Shown piece by piece: positions 18,372-27,218 of a stretch of 64,000 nt of DNA. The notes under the pieces are model-generated. The model searched no databases and had not been told where the DNA came from. It was given only the letters and a program-made list of their open reading frames with translations. The position numbers and the translations under genes are program-made. How positions within the stretch are numbered: position 1 is the first letter of the stretch; each line of letters starts with the position of its first letter. Origin of the DNA: Gluconobacter sp. Gdi (lineage in GTDB: Bacteria; Pseudomonadota; Alphaproteobacteria; Acetobacterales; Acetobacteraceae). The stretch is from contig NZ_BLJQ01000003.1 in the NCBI RefSeq assembly GCF_014132155.1, positions 308,450 through 372,449 on the forward strand, given 5' to 3'.

Positions 18372-19514
18372 ATGAAACGGAATGCTGCCTTGGATTGCTT
18401 GCGAGGAGCAGCAATCCTTCTTGTGATCAGTAATCACATCGGAATACGTATTCCTCTCCTCCACACCGAATTAGCGAGCTTTCTGCCGCACCAATTTCTG
18501 GTGAGTGTGAACTATAACGGGGGGGAAGCCGTAAGCATCTTCTTCGCTTTATCCGGCTTTCTGATCACTACCAGAGTTATGCAGGTCTTTGGAGCACTTG
18601 ATCGGATCCAACCAGCTACATTTCTTATTCATCGCGCCATTCGTATTGTTCCCTGCCTTGTACTCCTGGTGTGCGTTCTGGGAGTTCTCGATTATATCGG
18701 CTTTGAGGATTATCGGTTCTCCAAGCCGGGTCAGAGTTTTATCGGTGCCGCGATGGCAGCTTTCGGGCTTTACTTCAATATTTGGCAGGCGCGGCATGGA
18801 TGGAGTGTTGCAGGCTGGACGGTTCTGTGGTCGCTCTCGATTGAAGAGCTCTTTTATCTGCTGTTTCCGTTTCTCTGTCGGCTGAATGCCCGGCTGCGCA
18901 TAGGGCTACTTGTTATCCTCGCCGCTGCAGCGCCAGTTTATCAGGCGACACTTAAAGGCAATGAAATCTGGAAAGAGCAAGCCACTCTGACTGGGCTGGG
19001 GACGATAGCCTTGGGTGTTCTTATGGCCATTATAGCAGCACGTTATCGTCCAATCGGACGTTGGCCTGTCGCTATGGGGCTGGCGGGCATGGTGATGATG
19101 CTGTTGGAGATGTGTGGCCCCTCATCATGGTGGCCTCTGCTGTCCGATGGCTGGTTTGCTGTCCTCTATTTGGGCATTGCCATGTTGGTTCTGGCGTGCG
19201 GCTGGCGTTCCTTTGAGGGGGCTCAATGGAGTTGGTGGATCCGCAGAATGGGGCAACTGTCATATGAGGTTTATCTGTCTCATATGTTTGTTGTCATGGC
19301 AGTCGTTCGGATCTGGAGACATAACCACTGGCCTCAAAGTCTGGGGTGGATCGTTTATCCAGTTTGCCTGATGGTGATCTGGGGTTTGGGTGAAACTGTT
19401 TCGCGGTTGTTCACCAAGCCGATCTCTCGAATTCTGGAGCAGGCACTAACGTCTCATATTTATCAAAAATCCCCTGCCGTTAACTCGGTCAAAATATCTG
19501 GGGTACAGCCTTAA
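18372..19514 (+). CDS. Acyltransferase 3 family membrane protein
   Basis: 380-residue integral membrane acyltransferase of the OafA/NodX type. It opens with NAALDCLRGAAILLVISNHIG, the family's first helix, including the Arg and His thought to act in acyl transfer, and has about ten hydrophobic segments, with WSLSIEELFYLLFP in the middle. GGAG lies 5 nt before the ATG. Such enzymes O-acetylate surface polysaccharides, lipopolysaccharide or exopolysaccharide; the nearby glycosyltransferase genes fit this. The specific acceptor is unknown. Confidence 0.88.
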   Translation: MKRNAALDCLRGAAILLVISNHIGIRIPLLHTELASFLPHQFLVSVNYNGGEAVSIFFALSGFLITTRVMQVFGALDRIQPATFLIHRAIRIVPCLVLLVCVLGVLDYIGFEDYRFSKPGQSFIGAAMAAFGLYFNIWQARHGWSVAGWTVLWSLSIEELFYLLFPFLCRLNARLRIGLLVILAAAAPVYQATLKGNEIWKEQATLTGLGTIALGVLMAIIAARYRPIGRWPVAMGLAGMVMMLLEMCGPSSWWPLLSDGWFAVLYLGIAMLVLACGWRSFEGAQWSWWIRRMGQLSYEVYLSHMFVVMAVVRIWRHNHWPQSLGWIVYPVCLMVIWGLGETVSRLFTKPISRILEQALTSHIYQKSPAVNSVKISGVQP

Positions 19515-19595
19515 AATACCTCTTCTCTCGCCGCCGATATTCCATTGCCAGCATGAGTAGACTGCATGGTGATTTCAGAATTCTCGATATTTTGA

Positions 19596-20552
19596 CTACT
19601 CCCTGAGCAAGGGAGGCGCTGGCAATGAGAGGTAATGCATGCGTTTCTGTTCGCGTCTGCCTAATGTGATGCTATCCAGAATCAGGCCGCACACCAGTGA
19701 AAGTGCCGCAAGGATCATACTGCCTGTGGCAAGGAGTGCTGTAGGGAGGCGCGGTACCAGTCCTGTGTGAAGATAGGTCAAAACGACAGGAAGCCCGAGA
19801 CTTAGGCCCATAATGGTAAAGAGGGATGCGAGGGCTGAAAAGAACATCAATGGGCGCTCCTGCTTCACCAGATTGATAATGGTTTTCAGAATTAGCAGCC
19901 CATCTGAGTAGGTGCGCAGCTTGGAGGCAGAGCCAGGTGGGCGCTCAATATACGTTGTCGCAACTTCCCCGATGGGCATCCCTAATTCAAGGGCATGGAC
20001 TGTGAATTCGGTCTCTGTTTCAAAACCGGCGGAAAGAGCAGGAAAAGACTTCACGAAACGACGTGAAAATACTCGATATCCGGACAGCATATCACTCAGA
20101 CGCCGACCAAAAACAAACGTTACCAGGCCTGTAAGCACTTTGTTGCCCAGTACGTGGCCGCGCCGATAAGCCGCTTCCCGGTCTGTCACGCGGGCTCCAT
20201 TTACCATGTCCAGCCCTTCTGACATGGCGGCCTTGAGCATGATGGGCGCTGCGGCGGCTTCGTAGGTGGCGTCTCCGTCGACGAGAATATAGTAGTCTGC
20301 ATCGATGTCTGCGAACATGCGGCGGATGACGTGCCCTTTGCCTTTCATCCGTTCTGTACGGACAATTGCTCCGGCGGCTTTGGCGATTTCCTTGGTGTCG
20401 TCTGTTGAGTTGTTATCATACACATAAATATTGACGCCCGGCAGTGCCGCACGAAAATCATGAATAACCTTTTGAATGGTCACTTCTTCATTATAGCAGG
20501 GTACAAGAACAACAATGCGGTACGAAGAAAATGGATCATTTTCAGAAGGCAT
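19596..20552 (-). CDS. GT2 family glycosyltransferase (polyprenyl-phosphate sugar transferase-like)
   Basis: 318 residues. The GT-A domain is clear: VVLVPCYNEEVTIQKV, YVYDNNSTDDT, and the metal-binding DGD in ILVDGDATY (Asp92 and Asp94), then SGYRVFSRRFVKSFP and a ETETEFTVHALELG segment. Two C-terminal hydrophobic helices (about 235-260 and 275-300) anchor it in the membrane. This resembles dolichyl- or undecaprenyl-phosphate mannose/glucose synthases, so a lipid-linked sugar donor is the probable product. It is the last gene of a minus-strand group; the start has only a weak ribosome site. Confidence 0.9.
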   Translation of the reverse strand: MPSENDPFSSYRIVVLVPCYNEEVTIQKVIHDFRAALPGVNIYVYDNNSTDDTKEIAKAAGAIVRTERMKGKGHVIRRMFADIDADYYILVDGDATYEAAAAPIMLKAAMSEGLDMVNGARVTDREAAYRRGHVLGNKVLTGLVTFVFGRRLSDMLSGYRVFSRRFVKSFPALSAGFETETEFTVHALELGMPIGEVATTYIERPPGSASKLRTYSDGLLILKTIINLVKQERPLMFFSALASLFTIMGLSLGLPVVLTYLHTGLVPRLPTALLATGSMILAALSLVCGLILDSITLGRREQKRMHYLSLPAPPLLRE

Positions 20553-20696
20553 TTAGGTGTGACCAATATTGAGAGTGTTTGAAATACCGTATTTGGAATT
20601 TATAGATTTCTTCTGCCTGAAACTCAAAGGCTGATATCGTTTTGTATAAACGATGCGCATGTCATCATCTGGCCGATTGCCGCAAAAGCAATGTTC

Positions 20697-20735
20697 TATG
20701 CTGAAGAACAGAATAACAATCCGCTCTTCAGCATA
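20697..20735 (-). terminator. Hairpin downstream of the 624-residue protein gene
   Basis: TATGCTGAAGA (20697-20707) and TCTTCAGCATA (20725-20735) form an 11-bp perfect inverted repeat with a 17-nt loop, starting 17 nt after the stop of the gene at 20752. No T-run follows in the minus direction, so it may be a terminator or an mRNA 3'-end stabiliser. Confidence 0.45.
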
Positions 20736-20751
20736 AGTGTAAGTGGAGCTG

Positions 20752-22626
20752 TCAGAAACCAAACATATGATCGAGGGAGAAGCCGCCTTCCCCATTTTCC
20801 AATCCGTGATACCCGAACAGTCGGCATGTCAGGTCGCGGATCAGGATATAACCACCGACACCTGCGCGTTCCAGAAGAGCATTCTCGAACATCTCATGCG
20901 GACGAACTATGTATGAACCCGATGGCTGGATGTGGATGGCTGTTTCAGCCACGAGAGTACCATCAACTGCGTGGAGGAGTAGAACCGTCTCGGATGGATC
21001 TGTTCCCTCAATAGACGCTGGATGGATCAGGCAACAAAAACTACGCAGATGATCATGCCCAAGCTTCAGGAAGAGGCGCGTCGTCAGGCCCGGCGGTGGA
21101 CCGGAGTAGGATTGCGGTTCGGAACGCCATGTCATGAGCGTGTTAAAGATGTGGGCTCCAAAGCTGGTTTCTGCCGCATGATCGGTTTCACGGTTGCGAT
21201 AGCGCATGAGCGCATGAAGCCAGCCGTCAGCTTCTCCTCCGTCTCGGAAGTCATATACCAGATCTGCATGCCCTGGCCGGTCTGTCAGGTCATGCAAGGC
21301 GATGGCTGTTGAGTGGCTGCGCGGAAGATTGCCAAGGAAGTGGGAGCCTACCGGCTGGCCGGCATCATCGAAAATATCCAGCCGCACAGGAAGCGTTTCC
21401 AATGCTTCGGACATGGGGTTTGGTTGGATAAAGCTTTCAAATTTTGCAGGGTCCAGAATGGGAAAAGGCAGCAGAAAGCCTCGGCCTAGCGATGGTGCGA
21501 AATTTCTGATGGCTGGGTCTGGGCGAATATTGTCCCGCTCGACATTCAGGTGTGCAATGCGTGTGCGTCCACGCTGAGTTATTTCATAGCGCGGCCGAAC
21601 CAGATGACGTCCTGAGCGCATTTCGAGCTGGGCAGGCCATGCGAGTTCGGGAAAGATTTTTCCAACATCGACTGCGACCGTCTCAAACGGGCCGATCGCC
21701 TGATCTACGCCACGATGTTCTTCCACGCCCATGGGGTTAAAGGTAATGCCTCCCGCCGGGATCGTGGTGGCATGGCTGTTCTGGACCCAGACGGTAAGGG
21801 TCTCATCTGCTTCCGGAGCCGGTAGCGTGGCATAACGGACAGATGGCCAGGCATTGGCGTCATGCGTGACGGACAGGCTTGGGTCACCGTTTCTGCCCCA
21901 GACATCCAGCGCGTACTTGACGACGTCATGCCCGCGTGCGCCGATCACATGAATGAAAAGCTGCCCCATAAACGGTGGCAGGTTGAAACGTTCACGTATT
22001 TGGGCGCTATCAATCGTGATGCCTGCGCCAGACTGGGTAACAGGTTGCTCCCACTGGGCGATGACCTGCCCGGACTGGTCATAAAGACGTAGCCAGTAAC
22101 GCAGATCCTGCGAGCCATAATTGGACCAGTAGTTGGCCGTCACGATCCGCGTGGAAAACTGATCGTCATCCCGAAAAAAAGCAAAATTTGTCGCGAAATT
22201 GAGTTTGTCGAGATAGGGGCGACCACGGACGATCATATCATCGGGTAGGCGTGCCGGGGCGAGAGTGTGCAATGTGCGCCCGTTCAGGAGCTTGCCCAGA
22301 CGACCGCGCATTTTCGCGTTATCGAACGAGAGCGCCAGAATGATATCTGCATCAGTGTCGGGCAGTTCCAAAAGGGCTTGCTTCGCCCCACCAAAGCCGT
22401 CGGGTTGGCCAACCTGCTCGGTATCATGAACCAGCACGACAGAAGGTTTTAGTCCCGGATAAAGGGCAACCAGCGTTCGGACGGTGTCCTCGGGGTCGTA
22501 AATGACGATTGTCTGCCCGGCGAAGGCCTTCTCCATGCGCGTCAGCGCCTCGGCTGCTAGCGGGTGGGCCAGCGCCTTGTAGAGCACGTTTCCACCCTGT
22601 GGACCGAAAGTGCGGATATCGAGCAT
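20752..22626 (-). CDS. Conserved-looking hypothetical protein, 624 residues, in glycan gene cluster
   Basis: I do not recognise this protein. It starts at ATG 22626 with AAAGGG about 7 nt upstream and lies 11 nt behind the ELM1-family gene, so the two should be co-transcribed. There is no signal peptide and no membrane helix. The first 100 residues look like a small alpha/beta region (QTIVIYDPEDTVRTLVALYPG, VVLVHDTEQVG, ADIILALSFDN). The remainder is rich in beta-strand patterns with many aromatic residues, such as YWLRLYDQSGQVIAQW and GQLFIHVIG, reminiscent of carbohydrate-associated beta-sandwiches. Its neighbours are glycosyltransferases. A role in surface glycan synthesis is inference only. 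Confidence 0.8.
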   Translation of the reverse strand: MLDIRTFGPQGGNVLYKALAHPLAAEALTRMEKAFAGQTIVIYDPEDTVRTLVALYPGLKPSVVLVHDTEQVGQPDGFGGAKQALLELPDTDADIILALSFDNAKMRGRLGKLLNGRTLHTLAPARLPDDMIVRGRPYLDKLNFATNFAFFRDDDQFSTRIVTANYWSNYGSQDLRYWLRLYDQSGQVIAQWEQPVTQSGAGITIDSAQIRERFNLPPFMGQLFIHVIGARGHDVVKYALDVWGRNGDPSLSVTHDANAWPSVRYATLPAPEADETLTVWVQNSHATTIPAGGITFNPMGVEEHRGVDQAIGPFETVAVDVGKIFPELAWPAQLEMRSGRHLVRPRYEITQRGRTRIAHLNVERDNIRPDPAIRNFAPSLGRGFLLPFPILDPAKFESFIQPNPMSEALETLPVRLDIFDDAGQPVGSHFLGNLPRSHSTAIALHDLTDRPGHADLVYDFRDGGEADGWLHALMRYRNRETDHAAETSFGAHIFNTLMTWRSEPQSYSGPPPGLTTRLFLKLGHDHLRSFCCLIHPASIEGTDPSETVLLLHAVDGTLVAETAIHIQPSGSYIVRPHEMFENALLERAGVGGYILIRDLTCRLFGYHGLENGEGGFSLDHMFGF

Positions 22627-22637
22627 AGAGGGCCCTT

Positions 22638-23570
22638 TCAGAGCTTCAGTCGTCGGCGCATTTCTCTCGCCACAGTGGGGGTGTCGTCAAGCGGCTGGAC
22701 AGACCATGATGTCAAGGTCGGGTTGAATATGCGGACGCGCCCTGCTTCCTCAAGGGTTTGCACAAACCGGCCAATGCGTGCTGACTTGCCCGGAAGCGGA
22801 AGAACCATCACCGGTGCAGTCGTAGCGGCAGCTTCAGAAATCATGGAAACACTGTCTGTAGTCACGGCAATCATATCTGCGCAGGCAAGCATCCCGAAAT
22901 AAGGATTGTTATCTCCCTGCCCCTCAAGAATGCGGATACCGGCTGGAACAAGCTTTTCCTTCAGCACGGCAAGAGCGGCTGGGTCCGTCCGGCGTGAGGG
23001 GGTCAGGACAGCCTGCATTTCATTCCGGTTCACGAAAGCGATCAGTCCTTCTGCCATTTTGACTGCTTCCGCCACCCCAAGAGAAAAGCGCCCGTTTGTG
23101 CCGCCAACCAGAATGGCAAGCAAAGGCCGCTCGTCATGTTTCAGACGATCAGCCCATAAGGCACGGGCATAATCCAGCTTCTGGGGCGTGACGGGGTGCA
23201 ATGCATTGCGAGAGATCAAAACATTCGGGCCATTAATGCCGTCATGGCTGTTGGCAACAATAAGATTAAATTTTGTGAGGTCAGTTCGGGGATTTTGAAT
23301 CTGCACCACGGGCAACCCTTCCCGTTTGGCAACTGCTGCCCCTGCAATACCTCCCGTCCCACCAATACTGATGATCAGTTTTGTGTCAGGCGCTATGGTG
23401 ATGGGGGCAATGCGCTTTAAAGGAGACGGCCAGTATCGGGCCGGAACATGGTTCCAGGGTTTGCGGATCAGAACGGGTTGAAAGTCCCAGTCCATTCCTG
23501 CTTTCTCCGCGAGACCGGCACCTTGCGCACGCATCCCGGCGAAGTCTTCGGCGATGATCGTGGCCTTCAT
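22638..23570 (-). CDS. ELM1 family protein (DUF1022, GT-B-like)
   Basis: 310 residues, start ATG 23570 (MKATIIAEDFAGMRAQGAGLA), which is the usual N-terminus of this family; the frame is open further upstream into the DEAD-box gene region but that part is not protein-like. Family motifs seen: LIISIGGTGGIAGAAVAKR, LLAILVGGTNGRFSLG, EGQGDNNPYFGMLACAD and VTTDSVSMISEA. The pattern resembles GT-B glycosyltransferases. Homologues are annotated after plant mitochondrial fission factor ELM1, but a sugar-transfer role in bacteria is plausible given the neighbours. It is divergent from the helicase gene with a 61-nt gap. Confidence 0.85.
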   Translation of the reverse strand: MKATIIAEDFAGMRAQGAGLAEKAGMDWDFQPVLIRKPWNHVPARYWPSPLKRIAPITIAPDTKLIISIGGTGGIAGAAVAKREGLPVVQIQNPRTDLTKFNLIVANSHDGINGPNVLISRNALHPVTPQKLDYARALWADRLKHDERPLLAILVGGTNGRFSLGVAEAVKMAEGLIAFVNRNEMQAVLTPSRRTDPAALAVLKEKLVPAGIRILEGQGDNNPYFGMLACADMIAVTTDSVSMISEAAATTAPVMVLPLPGKSARIGRFVQTLEEAGRVRIFNPTLTSWSVQPLDDTPTVAREMRRRLKL

Positions 23571-23631
23571 GGTTGGACTCCAAAAAAAGACGCTATTTCC
23601 CGAAACGGAAGAAATTTGGCAAGAAGCGGAT

Positions 23632-24792
23632 ATGACGATGCCTGAAACACCTTCCATTTCCAATTCTGACGGTTTTGCCGAGTTTGGACTGATCCCCCCT
23701 CTTCTGGCCACGCTGGAGCAGGTTGGGCACAAACGCCCGAGCGCGATCCAGTCTCAGGCCATCCCGCCGCTTCTGGCCGGGCGCGATGTGCTTGTCGCAT
23801 CCCAGACAGGAAGTGGCAAAACTGCTGCTTTCGTGCTCCCCATGCTGCAGAAGCTGAGTGAAGGGGAAGCTGCGCCGGGCCCGCGCGCTTTAATTCTTGA
23901 ACCCACACGGGAGCTGGCCGCGCAGACTGCGGCAGTCTGCCGTCAATTAGGGCGTCGCCTGTCTTTGAAAACGCGTGTGATCTGTGGCGGAACACCCCGT
24001 GATCAGCAACTGCGCACGATCCGCGATGGCGTCGACATTATTGTAGCCACGCATGGACGACTGCTGGACCTGGTGATGCAGGGTGAACTGGTTCTGGAGT
24101 ATTTGACCTACCTCGTGCTGGATGAGGCCGATCGCCTCCTGGATGAAGACTTCTCCGAAAGCATGACGGCGCTGACACCGTATTTTCCCGATGTACCGCC
24201 GCAAACCGTCTTTTGCTCTGCTACGTTGCCGGAGCCGGTCATGGCTCTGGCCAAGCGTGTAACGCGTGATCCGGTTCGCGTGGATGTTGCTGCTGAAACC
24301 TTCACGCCAAAGAAAATACGCCAGCGCGCGATGTTTGTGGAAAAAGACGACAAGCCTGAAACTGTCGCACGTATTCTGGAGAGGTTTCCGGGCCGCAGCA
24401 TGGTCTTTGCCCGCACAAAAGTGAATGTCGATCTGATGGCCAAGGTGCTTCGCCGTCATGACATCAGGGCGGAAACCCTGCACGGTGATCGGACACAAGG
24501 CGCACGAAACAAGGCTTTGGATCTGTTCCGGCAGGGCCGCGTGCCTGTGTTGGTGACCACGGATATCGCCTCACGTGGGTTGGATATTTCCGATGTTGAT
24601 CTTGTCATCAACATGGACATGCCGGAAACGCCTGAATCGTATGTTCACCGCATTGGCCGGACGGCCCGTGCCGGTAAGAAGGGCGCTGCGTTCTCTCTTA
24701 TCAACAGTGATGAGCGTCTGTTTCTGCGCGATATTGAAAAGCACATTGGCTATCGCATTCGTATCGCGACAGAAGACGCACTCGACACCTAA
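23632..24792 (+). CDS. DEAD-box ATP-dependent RNA helicase
   Basis: 386 residues from ATG 23632 (another ATG lies two codons on, at 23638). The conserved helicase motifs are in order: Q-motif region GFAEFGLIPPLL...KRPSAIQ, Walker A SQTGSGKT (57-64), PTRELAAQ, DEADRLLD, FCSATLP, TTDIASRGLDISD and YVHRIGRTARAG. It lacks a long C-terminal tail, which suggests a RhlE-like core helicase for RNA remodelling at low temperature or in ribosome assembly. The stop overlaps the end of the convergent glycosyltransferase gene by 3 nt. Confidence 0.93.
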   Translation: MTMPETPSISNSDGFAEFGLIPPLLATLEQVGHKRPSAIQSQAIPPLLAGRDVLVASQTGSGKTAAFVLPMLQKLSEGEAAPGPRALILEPTRELAAQTAAVCRQLGRRLSLKTRVICGGTPRDQQLRTIRDGVDIIVATHGRLLDLVMQGELVLEYLTYLVLDEADRLLDEDFSESMTALTPYFPDVPPQTVFCSATLPEPVMALAKRVTRDPVRVDVAAETFTPKKIRQRAMFVEKDDKPETVARILERFPGRSMVFARTKVNVDLMAKVLRRHDIRAETLHGDRTQGARNKALDLFRQGRVPVLVTTDIASRGLDISDVDLVINMDMPETPESYVHRIGRTARAGKKGAAFSLINSDERLFLRDIEKHIGYRIRIATEDALDT

Positions 24793-25856
24793 GGGAGGTA
24801 GCGATCCAGAATATTTCTTCCCAGTTCCTGCCACGCAATTGTGCTGTCAGGAATTGGAGGAATTGGTGGTGGATTTTTCAAAAGGACGGTGATTGCCTGA
24901 GCGATTGCCTCCGGCTCCGGTTCACAGAGTACTGCCTGTGAATTGTCAGCAAACTGCTCCGTGAGCCCCCCCACATTTGTCGCAACGATATAACGCCCTC
25001 CTGCTGCGGCCATTGCGCCAACGCCACTTTGAGAGGCTTCCCGATAGGGAAGCAGCAATACGTCCGCCCAGCCCATCAGTTGTGACAGCTCATTTTCTGG
25101 AACCCACCGATTTTCAACGTGCACTCCGTTGATCTTCTGAAGTTCAGCAAGTTCAGGGCTATCAGGCCCCTGCCCGATAACGCGACATTCGATAGGAATA
25201 TCAACCTGCGGAAGTGCCGCAGCCAATAGGTCCAGTCCCTTGTAAGGCAGAAGGCGTCCAAACATCAGCAGCTTGGGCTTCCCTTGATGGCTAAACGGCG
25301 GAGCGGCGTTCGTCCCGATAAATGGTGGATGGGAAAGTGAAAGGATCCTTTTTCCCTGACACGATGCGTCGCCCGACAATGTTTGGGCGACGTGCTGGCT
25401 AAAGGTGACCAGACTGGATGACTGTCTGATCAGAATGCGTTGAAGAAACATCTGTAACGGGTAGCCGTCTCCCGGATGGGCACGGGCATCGTGAATGATC
25501 GTGATGACCGGCACCCCGGCCCGCCGCAGAGCATGCGCCATGAGAACATCAAGCGGCCCTGGCATTGCACAGATGGCGATATCGGGCCTGTTGCTCAGAA
25601 TGGCCATGAAAAGACGTGTGATAATCACCGGTGCCTGCAGGAATTTGCAGAACAACCCGAACGCAGAGCGATACGTCCTGAATGTCAGGACATTCGCAGG
25701 AGCGTGATGGCTATGAAGGATTTCCGCTTGGTCTGAAAGCGAGAGCTGAACACTGGTTCGGGGAAGTGCAGCAAGCCCATTGGCAAGGTCCACCGCGATT
25801 CGCGGCCCCGCGCCCCGTTTCCCCCACTGCCAGACAAAAACTTTCCTGGCGGTCAC
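24789..25856 (-). CDS. GT-B glycosyltransferase (GT4-like)
   Basis: 355 residues with a GT-B outline: N-terminal half with DIAICAMPGPLDVLMAHALRRAG and TIIHDARAHPGDGYP, and C-terminal donor domain with PKLLMFGRLLPYKGLDLLAAAL, ADVLLLPYREASQSGVGAMAAAGGRYIVATNVGGL. The latter is the GT1/GT4 signature. Start is GTG at 25856, overlapping the previous gene's TGA (GTGA), so it is translationally coupled to the glycosyltransferase at 25853-27049. Its acceptor is unknown; a cell-surface glycan is likely. Confidence 0.88.
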   Translation of the reverse strand: MTARKVFVWQWGKRGAGPRIAVDLANGLAALPRTSVQLSLSDQAEILHSHHAPANVLTFRTYRSAFGLFCKFLQAPVIITRLFMAILSNRPDIAICAMPGPLDVLMAHALRRAGVPVITIIHDARAHPGDGYPLQMFLQRILIRQSSSLVTFSQHVAQTLSGDASCQGKRILSLSHPPFIGTNAAPPFSHQGKPKLLMFGRLLPYKGLDLLAAALPQVDIPIECRVIGQGPDSPELAELQKINGVHVENRWVPENELSQLMGWADVLLLPYREASQSGVGAMAAAGGRYIVATNVGGLTEQFADNSQAVLCEPEPEAIAQAITVLLKNPPPIPPIPDSTIAWQELGRNILDRYLP

Positions 25857-27049
25857 CCCTGAACTCCTGACGCCTGTACCGCTTGCAGAAGGCTCTGGCC
25901 GTTCAGTCGATCCTCCACACGCTTCATGGCGGCATTCCCCAGGCGTTCCCGAAGGGCAGGATTATCTGCGGCTTCTCTTAATGCCTGTGCTGCGGATTGA
26001 ACGTCAGGGTTGGCCCAGCTGGTTTGCGGCATGTCGAGAACACCCCGTGGGTCACGGGCGGGAGACAGACTGTAGGCGACAGGAAGTCCGCATGAAGTAT
26101 CCATGAACTCCGCCGATGCAGACCAGTCCGTGGCTACAATGCAGCGCCCCAGCGCCATGGCTTCTGCCACGACCAGTCCGAACCCTTCGCTCTTGTGAAG
26201 GGAAAGAATGATATCAGCACAAGCCATAAGTGCCAGCGTGTCTTCGCTGCTGTAATGCGCAGTATCGAGGCGAATATTAGGAGCCCCGCCGATCGCGGCC
26301 TGAATGGCGGCCATATCATCTGGGTAGTTCTCTGTATGGCCAATCTTCAGCAGTAAAATCCGGTCAGGACGGATGCCAAACGCCTCACGAAAGGCCCGAA
26401 TGGTATCGATGGGATTCTTCCGAACCATGCTGGACGCAAGATTAAACGAAACAAGAACAATGAGGGCATCATCTGGCAGGTTGAATGCCGCCCGGTCTTT
26501 CTGAGAGGGTTTTTGACCCGCAAGGCCAACAGGGTGTTCCACCACGCGAACCGGGACATTGAGGGGCGCGATCGCATCAGCGGTAAAGCGGGACGGCACC
26601 CAGATTTCATGGACATATCGCCGAGCGTATGTCCATGTTTTTGGAATGATGGGCAATTCCCATGCCCAATAGCCGATCACTTTCCGGCCGTTCCGAAGAG
26701 AGCGCGGCATTCTGAGAAGGACAGAGGGGAGCATTGGCGCATTGACGTGAATGACAAGAGGTGCGCCTGCCCCGACTGCATCCCCTTCAAGTCGCCGGGT
26801 GTCTATATCCCAGGTCGCACAGGGAATGTTCAGCTTGCGCAAAGCCTGCACCATCAGACGGGCCCCTTCGCCCAGTCCTGAACTGCGGCTCAGTTCTCCA
26901 GCCACAATAATGCCGGAAGCACGGGATGGATAAGTCTTGCTGATGCTGGGCGCGACGAGGGCTGTTGCCCATGCAAAAAACCGTCGTCTCGGTTCCTGAG
27001 GCAGTTTTTGCCAGATCCTGTGAGCTACAGAAAGATCAGGGTGGCTCAC
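25853..27049 (-). CDS. GT-B glycosyltransferase (GT4-like)
   Basis: 398 residues, GTG start at 27049 with AAGGA 6 nt upstream. The N-terminal part has GIIVAGELSRSSGLGEGARLM, an acceptor-domain glycine-rich loop, and ELPIIPKTWTYARRYVHEIWVPSRFTADAI. The donor domain ends with LMACADIILSLHKSEGFGLVVAEAMALGRCIVATDWSAS, a standard GT4 signature with the conserved EX7E spacing (E in SEGFGLVVAEAM). It forms a two-gene unit with the next glycosyltransferase and is divergent from argE. Confidence 0.9.
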   Translation of the reverse strand: MSHPDLSVAHRIWQKLPQEPRRRFFAWATALVAPSISKTYPSRASGIIVAGELSRSSGLGEGARLMVQALRKLNIPCATWDIDTRRLEGDAVGAGAPLVIHVNAPMLPSVLLRMPRSLRNGRKVIGYWAWELPIIPKTWTYARRYVHEIWVPSRFTADAIAPLNVPVRVVEHPVGLAGQKPSQKDRAAFNLPDDALIVLVSFNLASSMVRKNPIDTIRAFREAFGIRPDRILLLKIGHTENYPDDMAAIQAAIGGAPNIRLDTAHYSSEDTLALMACADIILSLHKSEGFGLVVAEAMALGRCIVATDWSASAEFMDTSCGLPVAYSLSPARDPRGVLDMPQTSWANPDVQSAAQALREAADNPALRERLGNAAMKRVEDRLNGQSLLQAVQASGVQG

Positions 27050-27218
27050 GGCATGTCCTTCAAGGCGTGTTTCGTACGGAGAAAAATCGGTTTCAGTTTA
27101 AAATCAGCTGCCGTCACGCCTGCTTCTTTACAACATGTTTCCTGCCTTGAGCATCAGCATCATAAAGCCGTTACAAGCTCTATGGCGACTGGCCAGGAAC
27201 GTGCTTACACTACAATCC

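Noticed and set aside
20553-20795. 80-codon minus-strand frame between the GT2 gene and the 624-residue protein
   Set aside because: Overlaps the end of the larger gene and its hairpin; no ribosome site.
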